From Streptomyces griseomycini (GTDB lineage: Bacteria > Actinomycetota > Actinomycetes > Streptomycetales > Streptomycetaceae), in NCBI RefSeq assembly GCF_014203535.1, contig NZ_JACHJI010000008.1, positions 1-64,000 on the forward strand: 64,000 bases of DNA, written 5' to 3'. Position numbers and translations under genes: made by a program. Below are positions 22,548 to 30,693 of this stretch, one piece after another (position 1 is the first letter of the stretch; each line of letters opens with the position of its first letter). A model generated the notes under the pieces. That model saw only the letters and a list, made by a program, of their open reading frames with translations, had not been told where the DNA came from and searched no databases.

Positions 22548-25500
22548 TCACCCGCTCGTCGGCGCGGGCCGCTTGAACATCCGGGTCGCGGTGATCTCAC
22601 TGTGCGCCTCCACGGTCGGATCCTGCTGCGGCAGACCGGGCCTGAGGTGTTCCTCCACGCTGATGTACTTCAGGCCGGCCCGGAGGTCGGCGTCGTTGCG
22701 CAGCCGGATGACGAGCGGGAACTCCGCGAGCGCCGTCGTGTCGAACAGGCCGGTGGTGTACAGGAGCTGCACACCGAGCGCGTCGGCGACCGCCCGCTGG
22801 AGCTCCAGCAGGTAGGTGGCGTTGGCGCGGCCGATGGGGTTGTCGAGGAACAGGGTGCCCGCGTGCCGGTGCCTGTCCCGGCCCCGGTCGTTGGAGCGCA
22901 GGGCCGCCATCGTGCAGTACAGGGCGATGGCCGCGGTGAGCAGCTGGCCACCGGAGAACACGTCGCCCATCTGCCCCACGGGGACGCGTTCGGCGCGCAG
23001 CACCGCGTCGGGCTTGAGGATCTCGACGGCGACGCCCTTCGGCTGGAGGGCGGCGGCGACGCCGCGCAGCAGCAGGGACATGCCGTCGCGCCGCAGGTCG
23101 GAGTTCTTCCTGACGGCCGACCGGGTCGCCTCGTCGATGACCTCCCCGAGCCGCTCGGTGAGCGTGGCCTGGTCCGGCTCCTCGAAACGGATGCGCAGGA
23201 ACTCCTGCCCGGACCACTCGCCGAGCCCCTCGGGCAGCCGGGAGAGCCGCTGGGCGGAGCGCAGGGTGGCGAGGGCCGACTCCACGAGCCCCCTGAGCCG
23301 GTCCACGATCGAGTCCCGGTTCCGTTCCAGCTGCTCCAACTCGTCGGTGAGGACGCGCAGTCGAGGCGCGAAGGCGTCCGCCCACTTCTGGGCGTGCTCG
23401 GGCAGCGCGGAGGCGGGCAGCTCGCGGATCTGCTGCCGCGCGGGGGTGCGGACCTGCTCGTAGCGCGTGGAGTTGGCGTGCCGGACGAGGATGTCGCTCG
23501 CCTCGCGCACGGCGGACTCGGCGGCGGACAGGTCGGCGGCACAGCCGCGCAGCGAGCGGCGGGCCTCGGCGGCGGACCGCCGGGCCTCCTCCAGGCTGCC
23601 CGGGTAGGGCTCGGGCTGCTCCTGCTCCTCCTCGGGAGCGTGCTCACGCAGCAGGTCGCGGAGCATGGCGGCGACCTCGTCGAAGCCTCCGGCCGCGTCC
23701 TCGGCCGCGCGGTGCGCCTCGAGCAGCTCGGCGTGGGCCTCCCGGGCCTGGCTCAACGCCTCGCTGCGGGAGGCGAGTTCGGCCGTGGCGGTGCGCAGGA
23801 GGGCCTGTGCGTGCTCGGCGTCGCGCGGCACCAGCTCCTCGGGCAGCTCCGTGTGTGCCTCGCCGTTCTCGGGCGCGAGTCGCTCGGCCTCGCCGCGCAA
23901 CCGCCCGAGCTGCTCGCTCGCGCTGGACATGCGCGTCTCCAGGAGCTGCACCAGCTCCTCGGCACGGGCGGCCGCGGCCTGCCGACTGGGCCCGTCGGAA
24001 CCGTCGGGCGACTGGAGCAGTTGCTCGGCACGGGTACGGACCTTGTTGCTGAGCCGGTCCAGTTCTGCGCGGGCCGCGCTCTCGTCGCTCTCCGCGCGGG
24101 CCTGTTCGGCGCGCAGGTCGGCGCCGACGCCGACCTTCTCGTACACCTGGGACGCGGCCCGGTACGCCTCGCGCAGGGCGGGCAGGGACGTCTGCGGCGC
24201 CTCGGTGCCGTCCTCGGGCACGTCGTCGGGTGCGCCCGCGATCTCTGAGCGCTCGGCGCGCAGCGCACGCGCGGTGCGCCGGGCGTCGTCGGCGGCACGC
24301 TGGGCGCCGCGCCGGTCCTCGTCGGCGGCCCGCGCGCGTTCCAGGCAGGCCTGGGCGCGGGCCTCCGCCTCGGTCGCGTCGTCGGCCAGTTCGCGCAGTT
24401 TGGCCTGCCATCCGGCCCGTTCGCGCAGCCGGAACGCGAGCCCGGCGAGGGCGTCGGCGGCACGCCGGGCCCTCTGCGCGGCCTCCTGCCGCTCGTCACG
24501 GACCCTGGCGGCCTCGCCGGCGGCCTCCTCGGCCTCCGCGCGTACGGTGCGCGCCTCGGCCAGCTCGGCCTCGGACTCCTCGGCGAACACCCGCGCGTCG
24601 TGCGCCGCCCGCGCCAGTTCGGTGAGCCGGCCGGCCGGGCAGCCGGTGCGCCAGGAGGCGAGCCGGGCCGCCAGTTCCCGGTCCTTGCCGAGCCGGGCGG
24701 CGAGCGCCCGGATCTCCTCGTCCCGCGCGGTCGCCCGGGCACGCAGCGCCTGGCGTTCCTCGTCTGCGGCGTGCTCGTCGTGCATGGCCGGGTTCGGCGG
24801 GACGAGGAAGACGTCCCCGGTGTCCGTGCCCGGCGCCGGGGTCGGGGCGAGCAGGGCGGCGGCCGTGCCGACCGCGACGGCCGACCGGGGCAGCAGGGCG
24901 GCGTCGCTCAGCGCCTCGCGGGCGCGGACGTGGGAGTCGGGGTCGGTGATGATGACGCCGTCGACCAGCTCGGGGCGGGCGGCCAGCACACGCGCGTGGT
25001 CGGCGGGGTCGACGGCCTGGGCGAGGTAGCGCCAGCCGGGCAGGGCCGGGATGCCGTGCTCGCCGAGGAACTCGACGGTCGCCAGCACGTCCGGGCCGGG
25101 CGGCAGCAGCCCGCCGTCGCCGAGGGCACCGAGGATGCGGGCGTCGTCGGCGGCGGCGGTGCGCAGCTCGAACAACTGCCGCTCGGCGGAGGAGACCGCG
25201 TCGTCCAGCAGTTCGCGCAGGTCGTCGGCGAAGCGGTCGAGTTCCTCGGCGGTGAGGGCACCGTCGGCCGGGGTGTCGTCCGGTCCGGCGTCCGTGTCGT
25301 GCCGGGGCCGCGGGACGGACGGTCGTGGAGCGGTGCCGGTCAGGCTCAGCAGCTCCGCCAGCCGTTCCTCGGAGGCGAGGGCCTCGGCGGTGCGGCGCTC
25401 GCCCTCGTGCGCGCGCTCGGCCGCCGCGGCCGCGTCCGCCGCGCGGGCCGCGGTGAGCTCCGCGCGGCTCTCGGCGGCGGCTGCCTCGCGCGCGTGCTCG

Positions 25501-27179
25501 CCGGCCCGGCGGGACGCCTCGCGGGCGGAGTCCCAGGCGGCGACCGCCGTCTTCTCGGCGTCGCTGGCCGCGAGGGCGGCCCGGGCGGGATCGGCGTCGG
25601 GGGCGCTGTCGTCGAGCCAGCCGGCCCGGACCGCCTCGGCGGTCTCCTGCTCGACCTCGGTGAGGCGCTGCCGCAGGTGCCCGATCTCGCTGCGGGCCCG
25701 CTGCGCCTCGGTGGCGGCGGCGGTGGAGTCGCGGTAGGCGGAGTCGCTGACCTCCTGGAGGGCGGCGGACCGCTCCTCCTCCTCGTTGGCGAGGTTCTCG
25801 GCGTTCCGCGCGGCGGCGTGCAGGGCACGGACGAGGTCGACGGCGGCCTTGGCGCGCGCGGCCAGCGCGGGCGCCGCGTCCCGCTCGGCCTCCTGGATCG
25901 CGGCGGACACGCGCGCGACGCGGTCGGCGGCGGCGCGGTGGCGCAGCACCGCCTCGGCGGCCTGCCAGGCCGCGTACAGCGTGCGGGCGTCGGCGAGCTC
26001 GCGCTTCTGGGCGGCGGCGGACCTCTCCGCGGCGGCGAGCGCCAGGGAGGCGTGGCGGTAGGCGAGTTCGGCGGAGATCAGGGCACTGCGCTCGCGGGCC
26101 GCCTCGGCATGGGTGACGGCGTACGCGGCGGCGGTGACCCGCCCGGCCAGGTCGGCCGCGCGGACGCGTTCCCGGGTGCCCCGCGCGGAGAGCCGGTGGG
26201 CCAGGGTGCGGGTCCGGCGCTCGGCGGCGGCGTGGATCTCCCGCGCGCGGGTGCGGGCGTCGGCGGCCTCGACGATCCGGCCGAGGAGGTCGACCGACCC
26301 GGCGGTGAAGTCCCGTTCGGCGATCAGCTCCGCGCGCCGGCCCAGCTTGTTGCCGAAGCCGCCGACCAGGTCGGCGAGCCCGTCGGTGTCCCGGGTGTCG
26401 GTGACGGCGCGCAGCAGCAGGTCGGTGAAGTCGGAGTCCTTCTTGACGGCGAAGAGGCCGGCGGCCTCGCCCTCGTCGGCGTTCATCTCCCGCTGGTAGC
26501 GGAAGAGCTCGGGGTCGAGTCCCAGCTCGCCGAGGTGCTCGGTCCAGCGCTCGTGGATCTCCTCCCAGTGCACCTCCAGGTGCGGGTACGTCTTGCCCGC
26601 CTCGGTGAGGGCGTCCCGGAAGCCCTTCATGGTGCGGCGCCGCCCCCGCGCGCCCGACTGGCCCTCGACGGGCGGCCGTACGGCCGTGGCCTCGGCGACG
26701 GGCAGGTTGTCGAGGCTGAGGCCGGGGCCGGGCCGGAAGGAGTACCAGGCCTCGGCGAACTTCCGCGGGTCGTTGGAGACCTGGCGGCCCCGCCACTCGC
26801 TGACCTTGCCGACGACGACGCACTCGCCGGTCTGTACGTGCTGCCACTCCAGCGCCACGTGGCCGCAGTCGTCGGCGAGCAGGAACTTGCGCAGGACGCC
26901 GGAGCTGGCGCCGCCGAGGGTGTTGCGGTGGCCCGGGAGCATCACGGAGAAGATCAGCTTCAGCAGGACGGACTTGCCGCCGCCGTTCTCCAGGAAGAGC
27001 ACACCGGCGGGCGCGGGCCGGCGCGGCGGGCCGACGGGCTCCTCCTCGAAGAACTCCGCCTGCGTCGGCGCGGGGTCGGGCACGGCCTCGCCCACACCGC
27101 GCAGGTCAAGCACGGTGTCGGCGTAGCGCGCACCGGCGGGCCCGATGGAGTAGAGGCGGACCCGGGACAGCTCGTACAT
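22548..27179 (-). CDS. MukB/JetC-like SMC ATPase
   Basis: 1543 residues with SMC/Rad50 layout. The Walker A motif ENGGGKS is at 64-70, followed by very long Ala/Glu/Arg-rich coiled coils with a central globular break (about 680-800). The C-terminal head has the signature motif MGDVFSGGQLL (SGGQ at 1409-1412) and the Walker B TLFLDNPIG (Asp1446). The usual glutamate after the Walker B Asp is Asn1447. Length, gene order and the two upstream genes fit a condensin-like complex of the MukBEF/MksBEF/Wadjet kind that acts on DNA topology. The assignment is structural inference. The gene starts 35 bp after the MukE/JetB-like gene. Confidence 0.8.
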   Translation of the reverse strand: MYELSRVRLYSIGPAGARYADTVLDLRGVGEAVPDPAPTQAEFFEEEPVGPPRRPAPAGVLFLENGGGKSVLLKLIFSVMLPGHRNTLGGASSGVLRKFLLADDCGHVALEWQHVQTGECVVVGKVSEWRGRQVSNDPRKFAEAWYSFRPGPGLSLDNLPVAEATAVRPPVEGQSGARGRRRTMKGFRDALTEAGKTYPHLEVHWEEIHERWTEHLGELGLDPELFRYQREMNADEGEAAGLFAVKKDSDFTDLLLRAVTDTRDTDGLADLVGGFGNKLGRRAELIAERDFTAGSVDLLGRIVEAADARTRAREIHAAAERRTRTLAHRLSARGTRERVRAADLAGRVTAAAYAVTHAEAARERSALISAELAYRHASLALAAAERSAAAQKRELADARTLYAAWQAAEAVLRHRAAADRVARVSAAIQEAERDAAPALAARAKAAVDLVRALHAAARNAENLANEEEERSAALQEVSDSAYRDSTAAATEAQRARSEIGHLRQRLTEVEQETAEAVRAGWLDDSAPDADPARAALAASDAEKTAVAAWDSAREASRRAGEHAREAAAAESRAELTAARAADAAAAAERAHEGERRTAEALASEERLAELLSLTGTAPRPSVPRPRHDTDAGPDDTPADGALTAEELDRFADDLRELLDDAVSSAERQLFELRTAAADDARILGALGDGGLLPPGPDVLATVEFLGEHGIPALPGWRYLAQAVDPADHARVLAARPELVDGVIITDPDSHVRAREALSDAALLPRSAVAVGTAAALLAPTPAPGTDTGDVFLVPPNPAMHDEHAADEERQALRARATARDEEIRALAARLGKDRELAARLASWRTGCPAGRLTELARAAHDARVFAEESEAELAEARTVRAEAEEAAGEAARVRDERQEAAQRARRAADALAGLAFRLRERAGWQAKLRELADDATEAEARAQACLERARAADEDRRGAQRAADDARRTARALRAERSEIAGAPDDVPEDGTEAPQTSLPALREAYRAASQVYEKVGVGADLRAEQARAESDESAARAELDRLSNKVRTRAEQLLQSPDGSDGPSRQAAAARAEELVQLLETRMSSASEQLGRLRGEAERLAPENGEAHTELPEELVPRDAEHAQALLRTATAELASRSEALSQAREAHAELLEAHRAAEDAAGGFDEVAAMLRDLLREHAPEEEQEQPEPYPGSLEEARRSAAEARRSLRGCAADLSAAESAVREASDILVRHANSTRYEQVRTPARQQIRELPASALPEHAQKWADAFAPRLRVLTDELEQLERNRDSIVDRLRGLVESALATLRSAQRLSRLPEGLGEWSGQEFLRIRFEEPDQATLTERLGEVIDEATRSAVRKNSDLRRDGMSLLLRGVAAALQPKGVAVEILKPDAVLRAERVPVGQMGDVFSGGQLLTAAIALYCTMAALRSNDRGRDRHRHAGTLFLDNPIGRANATYLLELQRAVADALGVQLLYTTGLFDTTALAEFPLVIRLRNDADLRAGLKYISVEEHLRPGLPQQDPTVEAHSEITATRMFKRPAPTSG

Positions 27180-27214
27180 GGCGGACTCTCGTAGGACTTC
27201 GTGAAACGGGGAGT

Positions 27215-28096
27215 TCAGGAGGAGTGGAACGGCAGGCCGGCGTCGGCGACGAGCTCCAGGTCGTCGGCGTCCTCGGGGGGCAGCAGGGTGGGCGTGCCGT
27301 CGGTGACCGGGACGACGCCCAGTTCCAGCAGTTCGGCCATGGCGGCGCTGCCCGCCATGTCGCGCACCTGGAGCTGGTAGCGGGCCGTGGTGCGGTACGT
27401 GCCGCCGTTGTCGTCGCCGGTGCGCTGCAGGAAGCCGGAGTCGGTGAGGAAGGTGACGGCCTTGGCGACGATGCCGGTGGTGGAGCCCGCGAGCCGGCGC
27501 GCGTCCTTGGTGGCTCCGGTCGCGCTGCGTCTGGCCCAGACCCGCCAGGCGGCCTCCAGCCCCGGGGCGTCGCTGGCCGGGTCGGTGTTCTCGCCCTGTT
27601 CGGCGGCCCGCTCCTCCAGCCGGTGACAGGCCTGGCGGACGAAGGCGTCGACGCCGTTGACCGTGACCCGTCCGATGTAGCCGTCGTCGGCGAGGTCCTC
27701 CGGGCGGGGGAAGGCCATGGCGGCGACGGCGAGGTGGGCGAGCCCGTGCAGGAAGCGGTCGCTGCCGTCGGCGGAGGTGCGGCGCGCGTAGTCGCCCATG
27801 CGGACGGCGAAGACGGAGTCCTCGGCGGCGGTCACGGCCATGCCGGCGCGCGGGGACACCTCCAGCACGATCAGTCCGAGGCCGGTGGCCACGGCGTCGG
27901 CGAGCCGCGCGAACGGCGGGTCCTCGCGGTAGCGGCGCAGCAGGTCCGCGTACTCCTGGTCGCGGGCCGGCTGGAGCTTGGGCTGGAGGCCGAAGGCGAC
28001 GAGCCGCGCCGCGTCGGCGGCGTCGGCGGGCGTGACGGCGGCACCGACCGGTGCGGCACCGGTCTCCGGCTCACTCCACTCGACGTGCTCGGTCAC
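27215..28096 (-). CDS. MukE/JetB-like accessory subunit
   Basis: 293 residues, soluble. The middle and C-terminal parts look like tandem winged helices (VAKAVTFLTDSGFLQR followed by a TYRTTARYQLQVRDM strand), as in MukE and JetB subunits that bind the kleisin of condensin-like complexes. No catalytic motif is present. The GTG start overlaps the stop of the preceding small frame in a GTGA; GGAG lies upstream. The role is inferred from size, fold pattern and its position between a kleisin-sized gene and an SMC-like ATPase gene. Confidence 0.7.
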   Translation of the reverse strand: MTEHVEWSEPETGAAPVGAAVTPADAADAARLVAFGLQPKLQPARDQEYADLLRRYREDPPFARLADAVATGLGLIVLEVSPRAGMAVTAAEDSVFAVRMGDYARRTSADGSDRFLHGLAHLAVAAMAFPRPEDLADDGYIGRVTVNGVDAFVRQACHRLEERAAEQGENTDPASDAPGLEAAWRVWARRSATGATKDARRLAGSTTGIVAKAVTFLTDSGFLQRTGDDNGGTYRTTARYQLQVRDMAGSAAMAELLELGVVPVTDGTPTLLPPEDADDLELVADAGLPFHSS

Positions 28097-28230
28097 GGTT
28101 TCGGCTCCTCGCTCTGGAAGACAACGGTGCGGCCGGCTCCTTCGGGGGTGCGGGAGCGTGTCGACCGCGGCTCCGCGGCGTGGGTCCGGCCGGCCTCCGC
28201 GGACCCGCGGTCGCCCTTCGGCGGGACCAT
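28093..28230 (-). CDS. Possible 45-residue coupled small protein
   Basis: An ATG that overlaps the stop of the upstream gene by one base (TGATG) opens a 45-codon frame. The frame ends in a TGA that overlaps the GTG start of the next gene (GTGA). It fills the whole gap between the two accessory genes. 40 of 45 third positions are G or C, as in real genes here. The peptide (MVPPKGDRGSAEAGRTHAAE at the start) is polar and low in complexity, with no recognised domain. It could instead be a translated spacer that keeps ribosomes coupled. Confidence 0.4.
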   Translation of the reverse strand: MVPPKGDRGSAEAGRTHAAEPRSTRSRTPEGAGRTVVFQSEEPKP

Positions 28231-29756
28231 CACGCCGCCTCCGTCCGGTCCGCCGCCATCCCCGCCGCGTCCAGCAGGGCGGTGCCGACGACGAGGTCGG
28301 CGCCGCCGAACTCGGGGTCGTCGAGCTCGGTGCCGTCGTCCACGGCGAACAGCAGCTTCCGCTCGCCCTGGCGGTAGGCGGTGCCGACCGGCGGGCTGGC
28401 GGCGTGGATCGCCAGCAGGGCGACCAGATACGGCAGCTCGGGGTCCTGGCGGCGTGCGTCGGCGAGCAGTCCGGACAGTCGGCGCGGCGCGTCGGCGGGC
28501 AGGTCCAGCAGCTCCGTGGCCGCCGCCAGCTGCTCCTCGCTGAAGCGGCTGTCGTCGGGGGTGGCGATGAGGTCGGGCTCCGGCATCTCGGCGCCGAGGT
28601 GCTCCCGCTCCACGGGCGGCGTCAGCAGGATCCCGACGAGGTCGGCGACCCGGACGGACACCGGGGTGCGCAGTCCGGTGCCGCGGGCGAAGAAGGCGTC
28701 GGTGACCCGGGCCGCCTGCTCCACGGGCAGCGGCAGCAGGGGCGCCAGGAGGTGGCCGTAGAGGTCCGTGCCCGAGGTGGCCGCGGGGGTGGCGAAGGCC
28801 TGCCGGTCCTGTTCGGCGCGGAACAGCGGGCCGGCCTCCAGCAGCCGGGACTGCAGCTGCGTGTGCCGCCTGATGCAGTCCTTGACGATGTCCACCAGTT
28901 CGGCGGCCCGCCGCTTGTGCTCGGGGTCCTCGGACTCGTCGCGGGCCTTGCGGATGTTGGTGAGGATCGCGTTCTCGTGGCGGTACCGGTCCGCCACGTG
29001 GTCCAGCGCCTCGGTGATCATGTCGGGTACGGCGCGCAGCCAGTCCACCGCGCGCACGTTGCGCCGGGTGGCCTCCAGCGCCCGGCGCAGGGTCTCGGAG
29101 TACTGCACGGTCCGGTAGCGGGCCTGTTCCGCGGCGAGCTGGGCGTCGGCGAGCCGGCCGCGGCTGATCAGCACCTCCAGCTTGACCTCGGCGGCGATCT
29201 GCGCGCTGGTGACGTCGGTGTCCAGGGCGCCGACCAGGACGTTGACGGCCTCGTCGGTGGTCCGCAGGTACACCGTGCCGCCGGGGCCGGGGACCTCCTC
29301 GATCAGCTTGAAGTCGTAGTCGCGGCGCACATAGGTGCCGTCCTCCCCGAACACGCCGTACACCGCCCGGAAGCCGCGGTCGACGCTGCCGACGTTGATC
29401 AGGTTCTCCAGGACCCAGCGGGCCACCCGCTCGTGTTCGGCGGCGGGGCGGCGCGGGGCCTGGGCGGCGATGCGCGGGACGAGCCGGGCGACGATCTGGT
29501 CGTGGTCCGCGCCCGTGTCGAAGTCCATGTTCAGCGTGACGAGGTCGATGGCGGCCAGGGCGATCTCCGCCATGCCGTACACCGAGTACTCACCGGCCAG
29601 GTTGGCCTTGCGCGCGTCCAGGTCGTGCAGGGGCGCGGTGCAGGCGAGCGCGCGCAGCCGCCGCGCCAGCCCCTCGTCGGCGGCCGGGCCCGGTGCGGGC
29701 CGCGGCCCCGCGCTGAGCTGGGGCGGAGCACTGTCCGTCGATGCAGGCGATGTCAC
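28230..29756 (-). CDS. Kleisin-like (MukF/JetA-type) subunit, putative
   Basis: 508 residues, mostly helical, with no membrane segment. An N-terminal helical/winged region (LRALACTAPLHDLDARKANLAGEYSVYG), a long central helical bundle with heptad-like stretches (about 150-300) and an acidic C-terminal domain fit the layout of MukF/JetA subunits that bridge SMC heads. I infer this from length and operon position; no sequence signature proves it. The start is taken at GTG 29756 (VTSPASTDSAPP); a TTG at 29786 is also in frame. It is the first gene of the SMC-like operon, 105 bp after the GntR gene on the same strand. Confidence 0.65.
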   Translation of the reverse strand: MTSPASTDSAPPQLSAGPRPAPGPAADEGLARRLRALACTAPLHDLDARKANLAGEYSVYGMAEIALAAIDLVTLNMDFDTGADHDQIVARLVPRIAAQAPRRPAAEHERVARWVLENLINVGSVDRGFRAVYGVFGEDGTYVRRDYDFKLIEEVPGPGGTVYLRTTDEAVNVLVGALDTDVTSAQIAAEVKLEVLISRGRLADAQLAAEQARYRTVQYSETLRRALEATRRNVRAVDWLRAVPDMITEALDHVADRYRHENAILTNIRKARDESEDPEHKRRAAELVDIVKDCIRRHTQLQSRLLEAGPLFRAEQDRQAFATPAATSGTDLYGHLLAPLLPLPVEQAARVTDAFFARGTGLRTPVSVRVADLVGILLTPPVEREHLGAEMPEPDLIATPDDSRFSEEQLAAATELLDLPADAPRRLSGLLADARRQDPELPYLVALLAIHAASPPVGTAYRQGERKLLFAVDDGTELDDPEFGGADLVVGTALLDAAGMAADRTEAA

Positions 29757-29861
29757 GGTGCACAGACTAGGTCCTCGGTCTGACAACGGCCCAAACGGGG
29801 CGGACGCACCCCGGCGTCACGGCCGTCGCGCCCGCGTTCCGCCGCCGCTCGTCGCCGTGGC

Positions 29862-30566
29862 TCAGCCGCCCTGTCCGTCCTCCCCCACCCGGCGCCGGTA
29901 CACCTCCACCACCCGCTCCAGCGAGACGTCGAGGTAGGCCGCGAGCAGCTGCTCGGCCTCCTCCCGTTCGCCGGCCTGCAGCGCCTGGAGAATCGCGACG
30001 TTCCGCGCGATGTACGGTTCGTGCAGCTTGCGGGGTTCGTCCACCACGTGGAAGGCGAGCCGCAGTTCGGCGAAGACGCTGCGCATCAGTTCGTCGGTGC
30101 GCTCGCTGGCGGCGAGGGCCACCAGTTCCCGGTGGAAGTGGATGTTGGCCGTACCCACGGCTTTCCAGTCACCTTCGCGCGCCGCCCGGCGCCCCTCCTC
30201 CACCACCTCGGCGAGTGCGTCCAGTCCGTACGGAGGCTCGCCGAGGCCGCGCACGACGGCGCACTCGACGAGCCGGCGGGTGCGGTAGATGTCCTCGACG
30301 TCCTCGACGGTCAGCACCCGGACGAACACTCCCCGGTTCAGCTCGTGGACGAGCAGCCGCTCGTGCGTGAGCAGCCGGAACGCCTCGCGCAGCGTGTTGC
30401 GGGAGACCCCCAGCGCCCCGCCGATGCCGTCCTCCGACAGCCGCGTCCCGGGCGGGAAGTACCCCTCGGCGATCCGGCTCCTGAGGATGTCCGCGACCCG
30501 CTCGGCGGTGCTGGTGCGGCCCAACAGGGCGCGGTCGTCGGCCAGTCCCCTCAGCTGCTCTGCCAT
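29862..30566 (-). CDS. GntR/FCD-family regulator of the 5-oxoproline locus
   Basis: 234 residues. The N-terminal GntR winged helix (about 18-85; TAERVADILRSRIAEGYFPPGTRLSE, GVSRNTLREAFRLLTHERLL) is followed by an all-helical FCD effector domain with likely metal-ligand Asp/His residues (ANIHFHRELVALAASERTDELMR). FCD members usually sense small carboxylates. It is divergent from the transporter-PxpABC operon, and a 19-bp palindrome lies between them, so it probably represses that operon with 5-oxoproline or a related acid as inducer (inference). Confidence 0.9.
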   Translation of the reverse strand: MAEQLRGLADDRALLGRTSTAERVADILRSRIAEGYFPPGTRLSEDGIGGALGVSRNTLREAFRLLTHERLLVHELNRGVFVRVLTVEDVEDIYRTRRLVECAVVRGLGEPPYGLDALAEVVEEGRRAAREGDWKAVGTANIHFHRELVALAASERTDELMRSVFAELRLAFHVVDEPRKLHEPYIARNVAILQALQAGEREEAEQLLAAYLDVSLERVVEVYRRRVGEDGQGG

Positions 30567-30610
30567 GCCCGGAATTCAATCGCACGCGGGAGGACGGGAC
30601 AACACGGGTA

Positions 30611-30640
30611 TTGAAGGATCGTTCAACGATCCTCTACCTT
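30611..30640 (+). promoter_or_regulatory. Promoter of the transporter-PxpABC operon
   Basis: TTGAAG at 30611-30616 and TACCTT at 30635-30640 with an 18-nt spacer. The spacer is almost wholly occupied by the palindrome at 30615-30633, so repressor binding would block RNA polymerase. Confidence 0.55.
30615..30633. promoter_or_regulatory. Operator palindrome for the GntR/FCD regulator
   Basis: AGGATCGTTCAACGATCCT is a perfect 19-bp palindrome (9+1+9). A second, overlapping inverted repeat TTGAA-N6-TTCAA spans 30611-30626. It lies in the 127-bp divergent region and covers the promoter spacer. Confidence 0.7.
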
Positions 30641-30693
30641 CTCCGCACGGCTCACTTCCTCAGCACCCTCCGTCCTCCCACTGCGAGGTGCCC

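Noticed and set aside
24600..27194. Long plus-strand frame opposite the SMC-like gene
   Set aside because: Antisense of the coiled-coil coding region; high-GC codon bias keeps the opposite frame open. No recognisable protein.
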